A DNA stretch of 64,000 bases from Pseudoflavitalea sp. G-6-1-2 (GCF_012927185.1 NZ_JABBGB010000002.1:1798001-1862000); one strand, 5' to 3'; counted from the first letter of the stretch, positions 28,301 through 37,300 are shown. The notes: a model not told the origin generated them from the sequence alone. Numbers and translations are program-made.

Positions 28301-28985
28301 AGTGATCGGCTACAGCCTCAATGCCCTCTGGGCCTACAAGAATGCAGGGCTCAACAATCAGGGCGACCCGCAGATTGTTCTATCAGACAAAAGCATTTCC
28401 TCAGATCCCGAAATTGCAAAACTGGAAGACGTGTATTACATGGGCGTTACCTTACCTCCTGTGTATGGCGGTATCAGCAACACATTCTCCAGCAGAGGAA
28501 TTTCACTGGCAGTAAATCTTGTCTACAATTTCGGAGCAGTGATGAGAAAAGATGTAAGCCGTTTCTATACAGACAGAATGGTAACATCCACTTCGTTCAG
28601 CGGTGCAAACTACACTACCATCTTATTGGACAGATGGAAGAAACCCGGAGACGAAGCCCACACCATCATCCCTGCCCATATCACAGATCAGGGTATTGCG
28701 TGGAGCAGAAGAAAAACCGATTACTATGAGAAATCAGATGTAAATATTGCAAAGGCAGATTATATCAAGATCAGAGATATCACTCTCTCGTATGAGCTGC
28801 CTTCAAAACTGCTTTCAACACTGAAGATCCAGCGGGCAAGCGTGTATGTGCAATCAACCAATTTTATGATCTGGAAAGCAAACAAGGAAGGTGTTGATCC
28901 TGAATTCGTAAGCTTTACCGGTGGATACAGAAGCATACCACCATCCAAACACAACTACAGCGTTGGCCTGAACCTGACATTCTGA
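25332..28985 (+). CDS. SusC/RagA TonB-linked transducer with N-terminal STN domain
   Basis: The 1217-residue protein has an unusually long n-region (about 32 residues) before the signal peptide core (MKLTAIFLLASVLQLSA). An STN (secretin/TonB short N-terminal) domain follows (about 58-118, IAKVLEAIKAQTGYGFFYSN). After a linker come a carboxypeptidase-D-like domain (about 155-225), the plug (about 240-370, LYVVNGVPVAEY, DIESITVLKDATAASIWG) and a beta-barrel ending LNLTF. The STN domain marks it as a FecA-like signal transducer that reports ligand capture to FecR. The ATG at 25332 is supported by a leader sequence also found before the other STN-SusC gene. susD follows after 24 bp. The substrate is unknown. 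Confidence 0.95.
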   Translation: MQPKHFLQPLLFQNHLKRRGPTKTLLVMKLTAIFLLASVLQLSAKSNAQTVTWSGHRVPIAKVLEAIKAQTGYGFFYSNEDLAMTSPVTVAFRNTPVRAALEITLKGQALDFEIQGTTVFISRKPVEVAVAVPLNEPAAVEIPIPADEIKGIVRDQKNAPIAGITVFAKRSGALTVTDSHGYFLLHNTRNGDTLIFSSVNYETVTVAARMDTYMNIIMKQKVEKLEAIVVYNTGYQELRKERATGSFGKPDMEVFTKRIGTMDIIARLEGQVSGLQVQSGVGSESYNGNGNGIATRKSIVRGSSSIQLTSDPLYVVNGVPVAEYSAVNPDDIESITVLKDATAASIWGARAANGVIVITTKNGNKNQKLSVNYNGFFNFAGRPDFGAVRYLNSKEYIQTARETFDPVAVPWESLTYSTIAPHDQILYDMHRGILSDAEGNRKLDSLASIDNFPQIRDRFYRNALTTNHTLSVSAGNQNYSFYGSFGYTGIQSNRPGERNDAYKLNLNQSMNFGSRVKLQVSTSLVNQISSAKNAITVGSDFIPYQLFTDGDGNGLPMSYLSGWSDSLRNDYASRSRINLDYYPAEEEKLQSSYNNNLSINVTANINVKLIEGLSFNGTYGYQKSPGTVRYYSDNKLFNQRKQLVGLTIAPTVDDIPEYLVPTTGGRLTSGSNDQRNWTVRNQLIYDIGLRAGRDRLTLQAGQEANEGLQTRTTTAVFGYDEVLNTAPQLDLKKLAAGIPGTVTGWGSLWITPYELNEARTRFISYFGLASYTFNQKYSIDASWRQDMSNQFANDISMQNKPSYSFGAKWQIGRESFMEPIRWIDDLGLRATYGITGNSPTVGAATLRDVISSISQGHFDGSFIGGEAFAIDRIANKNLSWERTGTLNIGADFSVFDRRLSGSINYYHKRTVDLLGRVPLNRFTGFSGTSGNIGSLRNQGFEFNLRSENIRRKNFSWTTSVTFSHNRNKLIDYAIPGSWANSAEARINAREVIGYSLNALWAYKNAGLNNQGDPQIVLSDKSISSDPEIAKLEDVYYMGVTLPPVYGGISNTFSSRGISLAVNLVYNFGAVMRKDVSRFYTDRMVTSTSFSGANYTTILLDRWKKPGDEAHTIIPAHITDQGIAWSRRKTDYYEKSDVNIAKADYIKIRDITLSYELPSKLLSTLKIQRASVYVQSTNFMIWKANKEGVDPEFVSFTGGYRSIPPSKHNYSVGLNLTF

Positions 28986-29009
28986 TTCATCTTTTCAAAA
29001 CTCTACACC

Positions 29010-30464
29010 ATGAGGTACATCATATTATTACTGGCAACAGCAGCATTAACCAGCTCCTGCAAAAAAAGCTGGCTCGAAATTGTTCCGTTGGGCGATCGTG
29101 TTGCGAAGACAACCGACGACTACGACAAGCTCATGAACAATAATGCATACTACTATACTTCAACCGGCGGCTGGAGCGAAGCGCAGCTAATGGGTGATGA
29201 AGTGGCTGCAGAGACTCCATTCTTTATCAACTTTGGCATTATCAGAGACCGGCTCTTTCAATGGAAGGATTCCATTTACACTTTGCCTCAGCAAAGTCCG
29301 TTTACACTTTCTGCCCACCTCGAACAAATGTATACCTGGAACAAAGTGATCAATGAAGTGATGAGTTCCACTGACGGAAGCGAGGCCAATAAAAAAAGAG
29401 TTCGTGCAGAAGCACGCGCCACAAGGGCATGGAGCAACTTCAATATGGCCAATTATTACTGCAAACCCTACAATGCAGTGTCAGCAAGCACAGATCCGGG
29501 CTTCCCAATTATCACGGAACCGAATGTAAACACAAAAACTTTTCCAAGAGGTACCGTGCAAGAGTTCTATGACTTCATCATAAAAGACCTCAAGGAAGCG
29601 CTGCCGGATCTTGCTGCAAAACCGAATATCGTAACACGCATGTCTAAACCTGCAGCAGAAGGCCTGCTTGGAAAAGTATATGTGTTCATGGGAAAATTCA
29701 ACGAAGCGCTGCCCTACCTGAACGATGCAGTGAGCCATGTTACAGCAAATGGACAAACCAGCTTCTACGATTACAACCAAACGTTCCTGCCTAATGGAGC
29801 ATTTATGCCCATCAACAATACGAGTGGCCCCAATTCACCCGGACAGATCAGAGATGATGTCCGCGAGGCGGTACTCTCCAAAGTCTGGTACAGCGGATCT
29901 TACGTAGGAAACGTTACCGGCAACAATGGACTGGTGCTCACGCCCGAAGCACAGGCGCTGTTTACACCGGGCGATTTCCGATTGTTGTTTTATACCGATC
30001 GCAATCCCAACAATGCCACCAATGCAGCAGGGCGCATCAGAAAATACGGCGTATCGTATTCCCGCTGGGGGCTGCAGCTGGCTGAGCTCTACCTGCTCAG
30101 AGCAGAATGCAAAGCAAGACTGAATGACCTTGGTGGCGCAGTAGCCGACCTCGAAATGCTTCGGAAAAACAGAATGACGCCCGCCACTTATGCCGTTCCG
30201 GGCACGGTTGCAGGCAATCAACAAGCTCTGATCAGATTCGTGATCGACGAGCGAACCAGAGAATTTGCAGGTGAGGGTTACCGTTGGTTCGATATGCGGA
30301 GGCTCAGTCAGGATCCCCTCTTTGCGCCCATTACATTCACCCATACGATGTACAATTCAGATGGAACCACATCTACCTATACATTGAAACAACCAAACAG
30401 GCTGGTGATGAAATTCCCAAGATTCATCATCGACACCAATCCTGAAATGGCAGACAATCCATAA
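29010..30464 (+). CDS. RagB/SusD family lipoprotein
   Basis: The 484-residue lipoprotein has lipobox LTSSC (Cys17). It shows the SusD N-terminal helical region (DDYDKLMNNNAYY), the conserved ARATRAWSNFNMANYYCKPYN, and a C-terminal FVIDERTREFAGEGYRWFDM, which is the usual R-x-x-E-F-x-x-E-G-x-R-W-F-D signature. It is the surface lid and substrate-binding partner of the STN-type SusC directly upstream. The next gene, an ABC ATPase, starts 91 bp downstream with no terminator visible between them, so the SusCD transcript may extend into the transporter genes. Confidence 0.95.
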   Translation: MRYIILLLATAALTSSCKKSWLEIVPLGDRVAKTTDDYDKLMNNNAYYYTSTGGWSEAQLMGDEVAAETPFFINFGIIRDRLFQWKDSIYTLPQQSPFTLSAHLEQMYTWNKVINEVMSSTDGSEANKKRVRAEARATRAWSNFNMANYYCKPYNAVSASTDPGFPIITEPNVNTKTFPRGTVQEFYDFIIKDLKEALPDLAAKPNIVTRMSKPAAEGLLGKVYVFMGKFNEALPYLNDAVSHVTANGQTSFYDYNQTFLPNGAFMPINNTSGPNSPGQIRDDVREAVLSKVWYSGSYVGNVTGNNGLVLTPEAQALFTPGDFRLLFYTDRNPNNATNAAGRIRKYGVSYSRWGLQLAELYLLRAECKARLNDLGGAVADLEMLRKNRMTPATYAVPGTVAGNQQALIRFVIDERTREFAGEGYRWFDMRRLSQDPLFAPITFTHTMYNSDGTTSTYTLKQPNRLVMKFPRFIIDTNPEMADNP

Positions 30465-30555
30465 GTAATCACCATACAAAATCCGGAGCAGAAACAGCCA
30501 TGCACAAGGGGCTGCAGGGCATGCCATTGCCATGCCTCTTCAAAAAAAACCAATT

Positions 30556-31482
30556 ATGAACAGTATCGTTAAACTGGAAAACTTATCTCACAGATATACC
30601 AGCGCCTGGGCTATCCGTGATATCAACCTGGAGATCGGACCAACCGGCATTACCGGGCTTCTCGGATCCAACGGCGCAGGAAAAAGCACCACCATGAATA
30701 TCCTTTGTGGCGCCCTGAACCAAACTGAAGGAAATGTTTTTATCAATGGTATCGATATGCGTAAACAACCCGATCTCGCCAAACGCGAGATCGGATTTCT
30801 TCCGCAAAATCCGCCGCTATACATGGATTTTACAGTAGTTGAATACCTCCGCTATTGCGCCGGCCTTCGGTTAATGACGAAAGCAACCATGGAACCCGCC
30901 ATCAAAGAAGCCATGGAACGCTGTGGCATAGCACATTTCAGCAGCCGGCTGATCAGAAATCTTTCAGGTGGTTATCGTCAGCGTGTAGGTATTGCACAAG
31001 CCATCGTACACAAACCCAAACTGGTGGTGCTCGACGAACCAACCAATGGACTCGATCCCAATCAGATCATAGAAGTTCGTTCGCTCATCAAGGAGATCGC
31101 ACGCGATCGTGCAGTGATCTTCTCCTCGCATATCTTGACCGAAGTGCAGGTACTCTGCAAAGAGATCAGGATGATCGATCGCGGACGCATTGTTTTTTCC
31201 GACAGTATGGATGCATTCAACAACTACGTAGAACCGCACAGTGTGCTGCTCCATCTGGAGAATCCGCCATCCACCGAAGAACTACTGGCAATCCCCGGCA
31301 TCACCAAAGCAGATTTTCTGAAAGAAAGACAGGTGAGGCTATACTTCACCGGCGATCAGGACATCACCGAAAAGATAGTGGAGACCAGCGTCCGCAACGG
31401 CTGGCGCCTGCGCGAGATCGGACTCGACAAAACCTCCCTCGACGAAGTATTCAAACAATTATCCAATCAATCAACCCAATAA
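30556..31482 (+). CDS. ABC transporter ATP-binding protein (GldA-like)
   Basis: The 308-residue ATPase has Walker A GSNGAGKST (about 37-45), Q-loop LPQNPPLY, signature LSGGYRQR (about 136-143), Walker B VVLDEP and a switch histidine in IFSSHIL. The C-terminal extension of about 80 residues is typical of ABC-2 type ATPases such as GldA. I start at ATG 30556 (MNSIVKLENL), since the fold begins there; an ATG 8 codons upstream is also possible. It lies 9 bp before the permease-GldG fusion gene, its obvious partner. In Flavobacterium, GldA/F/G form an ABC complex needed for gliding. Many non-gliding Bacteroidota carry relatives, so motility is not implied. Confidence 0.93.
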   Translation: MNSIVKLENLSHRYTSAWAIRDINLEIGPTGITGLLGSNGAGKSTTMNILCGALNQTEGNVFINGIDMRKQPDLAKREIGFLPQNPPLYMDFTVVEYLRYCAGLRLMTKATMEPAIKEAMERCGIAHFSSRLIRNLSGGYRQRVGIAQAIVHKPKLVVLDEPTNGLDPNQIIEVRSLIKEIARDRAVIFSSHILTEVQVLCKEIRMIDRGRIVFSDSMDAFNNYVEPHSVLLHLENPPSTEELLAIPGITKADFLKERQVRLYFTGDQDITEKIVETSVRNGWRLREIGLDKTSLDEVFKQLSNQSTQ

Positions 31483-31491
31483 TTCTTCTCC

Positions 31492-33906
31492 ATGAAAACT
31501 ATTTTCAGAGTTGCGGGTGCAGAATTGCGAACACTCTTCTACTCCCCTATTGCCTGGTTTCTGATGATCGTATTTCTGATTCAGTGCGGCATTGTTTATC
31601 TCAGTTCCATGGAAGACCTTGCCATGCAACAGGAGATCGGAGGCAGGGCGCTCGACTACATGGCCAATCTTACAGACAGAATATTTCTCGGCTCCGGTGG
31701 TTTGTTCAATAATGTGATGCAGAATCTGTACCTGTACATCCCATTGCTTACGATGAGCCTTATCAGCCGTGAAACCAGCAGTGGCACTATCAAATTACTG
31801 TATTCATCTCCCATCAAAGTAAGACATATCATTCTCGGCAAATACTTGTCGATGGTGCTTTACAGCCTGCTGATGGTTGGCATCGTTTTCATCTTTCTGT
31901 TGTCGGGCATGTTCCAGATACAGTCTCCGGAAACAGGCATGTTAATGACAGCCATGTTAGGTTTCTTTTTGCTGTTGTGTGCTTACTCGGCAATCGGACT
32001 CTTCATGTCGTGCCTCACAACCTATCAGATCGTTGCAGCTATCTGCACATTCGTAATGATCGGCATTCTCAGTTATATCGGCACGTTGTGGCAGAAAATA
32101 GAATTTGTTCGCAACATCACTTACTTCTTATCGATGAGTGGGCGAACCAGCAAGATGCTGGCAGGTTTGATCACCACCAAAGATGTGATCTACTTTCTGC
32201 TGATCATTGCCATGTTCGTAGGATTCAGCATTCTGAAACTGAAAGGAGGCATGGAGTCGAAACCTTTATCAGTAAGGATCCTGAGATACGTATCTATCGT
32301 TGCTTCTGTTCTCTTCATCGGTTATCTCAGCACCATACCCGGTTTCATTGGTTATTACGATGCTACGAGCACTCAAAAAAGAACACTGAGCCCTAATGTG
32401 CAAAAGATCATCGCCGAAATGAAAGGCGAGCCGTTGGAAATAACTGCTTACAACAACCTGCTCGGAAATCACTGGTACCTGGGAGCGCCGGAATCTTACA
32501 ATCAGGTGCTGCAGAACTGGGAGCCATACATGCGTTTCAAATCTGATATTCATTTAAAAACGATACCATACTACGACAGTGCATACGACAATCCATGGTT
32601 GCTGAAAGGCTATCCCGGAAAGAGTTTGAAAGAAATAGCAGAACAGTATGCCAAAACCAACGGAGTTGAACTGAGTGAGATCAAATCACCCGGCGAAATC
32701 AGAAAAGAGATCGATCTCAAACCAGAGATGAACCGTTATGTAATGCAACTCAAATGGAAAAATAAGACAACCTGGCTGCGCGTTTTCGATGATTCAAGAG
32801 TATGGCCGTCGGAAACCGAAGTGGCTGCTGCATTCAAGCGTCTGCTCGATACGAAGTTTCCGAAAGTTGCCTTTGCGACAGGGCATCTTGAAAGAAGCAT
32901 CGGAAAGATGGGCGACAGGCAATACAGAACGCTGACCAATCTGAAAACCTTCCGCTATTCTCTGATCAATCAGGGTTTTGATGCAGATACCATTTCTCTT
33001 TCAACACGTGATATTCCCAACGATATTTCTGCATTGGTAATTGCAGATCCCAAGTTACCACTCAGTGATGCAGCGCTAAGCAGAATACAGCAATACATCG
33101 CCAGAGGCGGAAACCTGCTGATAGCCGGCGAACCCGGAAGACAATCCATACTCAACCCGCTTCTGCAGCCATTGGGAGTTCAAATGCTGGAAGGCCAGAT
33201 AGTACAGCAGAGCAAAGATTTTTCTCCTGATCTGATCACTACTGCACCTACACCATTTGCCAACACTTTCACCAAACAACTTGCATTGAAAGCGGCTGAT
33301 AGTCTTCCCATTACCATGCCGGGAGTAGCTGCATTGACATACACCGAAGTGCCGGGCTGGACAACAAAACCACTGCTTTTCAGCGACAGCCTGCAAAGCT
33401 GGAACAGAAAGCAAAAGCTCGATCTCGAAATTGTGGAAAGCGCAGAACCAACTGCTGACGGGCCCGGAGCCGTAGCCATGGCTATTCCGGCAATGGCTGC
33501 CGGAGGAGGGCCAGACGGAGAGAACGCATCGAAGAAAACCACCGTTTCCTATTCGCCTGCCGATGGAGATACCAGGGGCGCATTGCCAACTGCATTGAGT
33601 CTTAGCAGAAAACTGAATGGACTGGAACAACATATCATCATCACCGGAGATGCAGATTTCATGAGCAATGCAGAATTGTCGCGCTACAACATCCGCACGG
33701 CCAATTTCGCTTTCAACACAGCTTTATTCAGCTGGCTAAGTAATGGCGAATTCCCGATCGATGCTTCACGGCCTGAAGGAAAAGACAAGCGCATCAACCT
33801 GACACTGAAACAGGTGGCACTGTGCCGCATCCTGTACATCTGGGTACTGCCTGCATTGCTGCTTATCGGCGGAAGCGTATTCCTCATCAGGAGAAAAAGG
33901 AAATAA
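31492..33906 (+). CDS. ABC-2 permease fused to GldG-type auxiliary protein
   Basis: This 804-residue membrane protein combines two usually separate subunits. Residues 1-250 form an ABC-2/GldF-like permease with about six transmembrane helices (WFLMIVFLIQCGIVYL, LLMVGIVFIFLLSGMF, MLGFFLLLCAYSAIGLFMS). Residues from about 260 match GldG. A membrane helix (VSIVASVLFIGYLSTI) is followed by a large soluble domain beginning with RTLSPNVQKIIAEMKGEPLE, which contains DISALVIADPKLPLSDAAL and IQQYIARGGNLLIAGEPG. The C-terminal helix (LYIWVLPALLLIGGSVFLI) ends in RRKRK. It pairs with the ATPase upstream. The cargo is unknown. The next gene, a MutS-like ATPase, starts only 7 bp downstream. Confidence 0.9.
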   Translation: MKTIFRVAGAELRTLFYSPIAWFLMIVFLIQCGIVYLSSMEDLAMQQEIGGRALDYMANLTDRIFLGSGGLFNNVMQNLYLYIPLLTMSLISRETSSGTIKLLYSSPIKVRHIILGKYLSMVLYSLLMVGIVFIFLLSGMFQIQSPETGMLMTAMLGFFLLLCAYSAIGLFMSCLTTYQIVAAICTFVMIGILSYIGTLWQKIEFVRNITYFLSMSGRTSKMLAGLITTKDVIYFLLIIAMFVGFSILKLKGGMESKPLSVRILRYVSIVASVLFIGYLSTIPGFIGYYDATSTQKRTLSPNVQKIIAEMKGEPLEITAYNNLLGNHWYLGAPESYNQVLQNWEPYMRFKSDIHLKTIPYYDSAYDNPWLLKGYPGKSLKEIAEQYAKTNGVELSEIKSPGEIRKEIDLKPEMNRYVMQLKWKNKTTWLRVFDDSRVWPSETEVAAAFKRLLDTKFPKVAFATGHLERSIGKMGDRQYRTLTNLKTFRYSLINQGFDADTISLSTRDIPNDISALVIADPKLPLSDAALSRIQQYIARGGNLLIAGEPGRQSILNPLLQPLGVQMLEGQIVQQSKDFSPDLITTAPTPFANTFTKQLALKAADSLPITMPGVAALTYTEVPGWTTKPLLFSDSLQSWNRKQKLDLEIVESAEPTADGPGAVAMAIPAMAAGGGPDGENASKKTTVSYSPADGDTRGALPTALSLSRKLNGLEQHIIITGDADFMSNAELSRYNIRTANFAFNTALFSWLSNGEFPIDASRPEGKDKRINLTLKQVALCRILYIWVLPALLLIGGSVFLIRRKRK

Positions 33907-33913
33907 TTGTACG

Positions 33914-35257
33914 ATGGTATTCACAACAGATAAACAAACGTTGGAAGATCTGCGCATATTCAGCAGGCAATCCGACAACTCGATATACGATAATTTCAAT
34001 CGCTGCGTCACCAGAGGTGGCGCAGCGGTATTGGAAGAGATGTTCCGGTACCCCATGTCGGACCATGAAGCGATAAACCGCCGTATAGCCATCTTCCAAT
34101 ATTTTGGTGCATCGGGAATTGCTTTTCCTTTTCAATCTGTGCTCTTCGATTCGGCAGAACCTTATCTCGACAACAACGACGAAAGAACAAGATTGTCTGC
34201 CGAGAAATTATCCATCACACAAAAGTTCACTGATCTCGTTGCACGTGAGAATGCCATAACCATGCTGCACAAAGGGATTCAGGCGTTGATCGAAATTCTG
34301 CAGGGACTCCGGAAATTTATTCAGACAATTCCGGAGAAAGGCTCAGCAGATTACTTTTCAGAGAAAGAAGCCATCACAAAACTACTGGACGAACCGGATC
34401 TCGCGGGCATTCTGAATGCATCAGGAAAAAAACCTTCGCCGCACGAAATGGCGATGTATGATGAACTGTTAAGATTCCGGCATCGTGATACCATGCAAAA
34501 ATGCCTTCGGTTTGTTTATCAGCTCGACGTGTACATCAGCATCGGCATTATTGCAAAAGAGAAAGGTTATGCATTTCCAAAGGCGCTACCACGCGATCAG
34601 CATACGTTGACAATCGAAGGGCTGTATCATCCTCAGGTTGAACATGCAGTGCCCAACAACATCAGCATTACGCCCGAAGGGAATGTGATCTTTCTCACCG
34701 GAGCAAATATGGCGGGTAAATCTACCTTCATGAAATCGTTAAGCATTGCGATATTCCTTGCGCATATGGGTTTTCCGGTGCCAGCGAAATCGATGGAATT
34801 CTCCGTGCTCGACGGCATCTACACTACCATTAATCTGCCGGATAATCTCGGCATGGGCGCCAGTCATTTTTACGCAGAAGTACTGCGTGTAAAAAAGATG
34901 GCCAGCGAACTGAGCAGCAACAAAAACCTCTTCATCGTTTTTGATGAATTGTTCAGAGGCACCAATGTGAAGGATGCATACGAAGCCACCATCGAGATCA
35001 CGGCAGCATTTGCAGGAAAGAAGAACAGTCTTTTTGTGATCAGCACCCATATTGTGGAAGCAGCGGATGTATTGAAGCAGCAATGCAGCAACGTGCGGTT
35101 CATTTACCTGCCGACGCGCATGCGTGGCAATCAGCCTGAATACACGTATCAGCTTGAAGCAGGCATCACCAACGACAGGCATGGCATGATCATTATTCAA
35201 AACGAAGGCATCATAGATATTCTCAACGCCGGGATCAAAAAACAACCTACTGTATGA
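33914..35257 (+). CDS. Short MutS-family ATPase, copy 1 (no mismatch-recognition domain)
   Basis: The 447-residue protein starts directly at what is domain III in MutS (SIYDNFNRCVTRGGAAVLEE, with PMSDHEAINRR). It has a shortened lever/clamp helical region (about 70-200) and a full C-terminal MutS ATPase. Its Walker A is GANMAGKST (about 263), it has an LGMGASHFYAE loop, Walker B/D-loop FDELFRGTN (about 344), and VISTHIVE. MutS domains I and II, which recognise mismatches, are absent, so classic mismatch repair is unlikely. Such short MutS-like proteins are known in Bacteroidota but are poorly studied. It overlaps copy 2 by ATGA, so the two are translationally coupled and probably act as a heterodimer, as MutS ATPase sites work in pairs. 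Confidence 0.88.
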   Translation: MVFTTDKQTLEDLRIFSRQSDNSIYDNFNRCVTRGGAAVLEEMFRYPMSDHEAINRRIAIFQYFGASGIAFPFQSVLFDSAEPYLDNNDERTRLSAEKLSITQKFTDLVARENAITMLHKGIQALIEILQGLRKFIQTIPEKGSADYFSEKEAITKLLDEPDLAGILNASGKKPSPHEMAMYDELLRFRHRDTMQKCLRFVYQLDVYISIGIIAKEKGYAFPKALPRDQHTLTIEGLYHPQVEHAVPNNISITPEGNVIFLTGANMAGKSTFMKSLSIAIFLAHMGFPVPAKSMEFSVLDGIYTTINLPDNLGMGASHFYAEVLRVKKMASELSSNKNLFIVFDELFRGTNVKDAYEATIEITAAFAGKKNSLFVISTHIVEAADVLKQQCSNVRFIYLPTRMRGNQPEYTYQLEAGITNDRHGMIIIQNEGIIDILNAGIKKQPTV

Positions 35258-36552
35258 GCTTTATCAGCGACAAGCAAACGCAGGACGACCTGAATCTGTT
35301 TGGCAAGTTCAGGCCTCACTCCATCTATAGTCTGTTCAATAAAGTTCACACAGCCGGAGGCGAACGCCTGCTCGATGAGTTTTTCCATAAACCCTTAACC
35401 GATCCCGGTTCCATTAATCAGCGCAGCCAGCTGTTCAGGTATTTCCATGAAAAGCAGCTTCAATTTCCTTTCCGGCATACCCCGTTCAGCGTTGTTGAGA
35501 ATTATCTTAACAGCGCTGTTGCCGGAAATTCCGTTACAGCAACTATAGGCCTGCTCCGTAAGAAATGGATGGGATCGTTTCTGCGCGATGAGCAGTTTGA
35601 ACAGATCCAAACTGGGTTATCAGGCACTGTCGAAATGCTCAATACCCTTCGCGAACTGATACGGAATATCGATTTGCCATTGGTGGAGCCCGCCAGAAAG
35701 ATCCTCGAAGATCCGCGCCTCAGCTGGATTTCAAAAGAGCAGGATGCTGGCTCTTTTTCTGTATTGGAATTGTCTGGTTACGATCTTCTGTTGAGAAAGA
35801 CAATGCAACGGGAGATGGAGATCATTCTGAACTGCGTGTATCAGCTCGATGTATTCATTCATGTAAGTGCAGTTGCACGTGAAAGAGGATTACAATATGC
35901 AACAGCATTACCCGCAACAGATAACAGATTTGCAACTGCTGCGCTCTGGCACCCGGCTATTGCTCAGGCAGTTGCCAATCCCTTGTCTCTCCACAGCAAT
36001 AACAATGTGTTGTTTCTTACCGGCGCGAACATGGCAGGAAAATCTACCTTCATGAAATCATTCGGCATTGCTGTATACCTTGCCCATATTGGGTTTCCGG
36101 TGGCAGCTGCTGATCTGGAATTTTCTGTGCGGGATGGATTGTTCTCTTCGATCAATGTTTCGGATAACCTCAATATGGGGTACAGTCATTTTTATGCAGA
36201 AGTGCTTCGCGTAAAAAATGTAGCCACCGAAGTAAGCAACGGGCATAACCTGATAGTAATTTTCGATGAGCTGTTCAAAGGCACCAATGTAAAAGATGCC
36301 TATGATGCTACATTAGCAGTTACTACGGCATTTGCACAGTACAGGAATTGTTTCTTCATCATCTCCACCCATATAATCGAAGTGGGAGAAGCATTGAAAC
36401 AAAACCATTCGAATCTGCAGTTCGCCTATCTGCCAACAAAAATGGAAGGGACGGTTCCGAGGTATACCTACCAGCTCACTGAAGGAATTACCAGCGACCG
36501 GCATGGCATGATCATCATTCGGAACGAAAAGATACTGGACATGATACGCTGA
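35254..36552 (+). CDS. Short MutS-family ATPase, copy 2 (no mismatch-recognition domain)
   Basis: The 432-residue paralogue is collinear with the preceding protein over its whole length. The shared opening is [14 protein letters not shown] and [20 protein letters not shown]. The helical middle is diverged, Walker A is GANMAGKST (about 257), the loop is [11 protein letters not shown], Walker B is FDELFKGTN (about 338), and the end has IISTHIIE and [15 protein letters not shown]. Both copies keep their ATPase residues, so neither looks degenerate. The start codon overlaps the stop of copy 1 (ATGA). It is the last gene of the tightly packed run that begins with susC; the next gene lies 109 bp on. 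Confidence 0.88.
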   Translation: MSFISDKQTQDDLNLFGKFRPHSIYSLFNKVHTAGGERLLDEFFHKPLTDPGSINQRSQLFRYFHEKQLQFPFRHTPFSVVENYLNSAVAGNSVTATIGLLRKKWMGSFLRDEQFEQIQTGLSGTVEMLNTLRELIRNIDLPLVEPARKILEDPRLSWISKEQDAGSFSVLELSGYDLLLRKTMQREMEIILNCVYQLDVFIHVSAVARERGLQYATALPATDNRFATAALWHPAIAQAVANPLSLHSNNNVLFLTGANMAGKSTFMKSFGIAVYLAHIGFPVAAADLEFSVRDGLFSSINVSDNLNMGYSHFYAEVLRVKNVATEVSNGHNLIVIFDELFKGTNVKDAYDATLAVTTAFAQYRNCFFIISTHIIEVGEALKQNHSNLQFAYLPTKMEGTVPRYTYQLTEGITSDRHGMIIIRNEKILDMIR

Positions 36553-36661
36553 TTGGCAAATATTCTCCTGTAAATGCAGCGTTCTGGCAGTTATCCTGCT
36601 AAACTGTCCAGTTTCAACCAATGGCACGAATGATGCTTCTAATTATGCAAATACATCAAAT

Positions 36662-37165
36662 ATGGCAAACCAAACTGCGATACTGGCCGGAGGTTGCTTC
36701 TGGGGAGTGGAAGAGCTGATCAGAGCATTTCCCGGAGTTACAGAAACACGCGTAGGTTATACCGGTGGCGATGTTCCCAATGCAACTTATCGCAACCACG
36801 GTACACATGCAGAGGCAATTAAGATTGGATTCGATGCAGACAAAGTATCGTATCGAAAATTACTGGAGTTCTTCTTTCAGCTTCATGACCCTACCACCCG
36901 TAACAGGCAGGGGAACGATATCGGCACTTCTTACCGTTCGGCTATCTTCTATCTGAATGAGGAACAGCAAAAAACAGCTACAGACCTCATAGAAGAACTG
37001 AACGCAGCAAAGATCTACCCACGCCCGATTGTAACGGAAGTTACTGCAGCGTCGGATTTCTGGGATGCAGAAGAAGAGCATCAGAATTATCTGCAAAAGC
37101 ATCCTTTTGGATATACCTGCCATTATGTTCGCCCCGAATGGCAACTGACGGCTGAAAAGAAATAA
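36662..37165 (+). CDS. msrA: Peptide-methionine (S)-S-oxide reductase MsrA
   Basis: The 167-residue single-domain enzyme has the catalytic [10 protein letters not shown] motif (Cys near residue 12), the family signatures [13 protein letters not shown] and FFQLHDPTT, the [14 protein letters not shown] strand, and a late [20 protein letters not shown] segment whose Cys could act as resolving residue. It repairs the S-epimer of methionine sulfoxide in oxidised proteins. It lacks a signal peptide, so it should act in the cytoplasm. No MsrB domain or gene is present nearby. It ends at a strong terminator and is probably a single-gene unit, 109 bp after the MutS-like pair. Confidence 0.95.
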   Translation: MANQTAILAGGCFWGVEELIRAFPGVTETRVGYTGGDVPNATYRNHGTHAEAIKIGFDADKVSYRKLLEFFFQLHDPTTRNRQGNDIGTSYRSAIFYLNEEQQKTATDLIEELNAAKIYPRPIVTEVTAASDFWDAEEEHQNYLQKHPFGYTCHYVRPEWQLTAEKK

Positions 37166-37190
37166 CATAACATATCAGCAGATCATTGTT

Positions 37191-37236
37191 TTGCTGTAAG
37201 CTGTGCCGCAAGGATATAGCTTACAGCAATTTTTTT
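37191..37236 (+). terminator. Intrinsic terminator of msrA
   Basis: A perfect 12 bp stem (TTGCTGTAAGCT / AGCTTACAGCAA) is followed by a run of seven T, 25 bp after the msrA stop codon. Confidence 0.9.
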
Positions 37237-37273
37237 GGGTAGAAATGAATACGGCAACGAATCAGGATTTAGT

Positions 37274-37281
37274 TAGATTTG
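37274..37281 (+). promoter_or_regulatory. Bacteroidota -7 promoter element before DoxX-family gene
   Basis: TAGATTTG matches the Bacteroidota -7 consensus TAnnTTTG exactly, 19 bp before the start codon. No good -33 TTTG is seen at the proper distance, so the call rests on the -7 box alone. Confidence 0.4.
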
Positions 37282-37300
37282 ATCTATAAATCATTTATCC

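Noticed and set aside
30556-33906. Evidence for gliding motility from GldA/GldFG-like genes
   Set aside because: Related ABC transporters occur in many non-gliding Bacteroidota, and no other gld/spr motility gene is visible here.
33914-36552. Twin MutS genes as canonical mismatch-repair MutS or MutS2
   Set aside because: Domains I and II and the Smr tail are missing and the proteins are about half the usual length.
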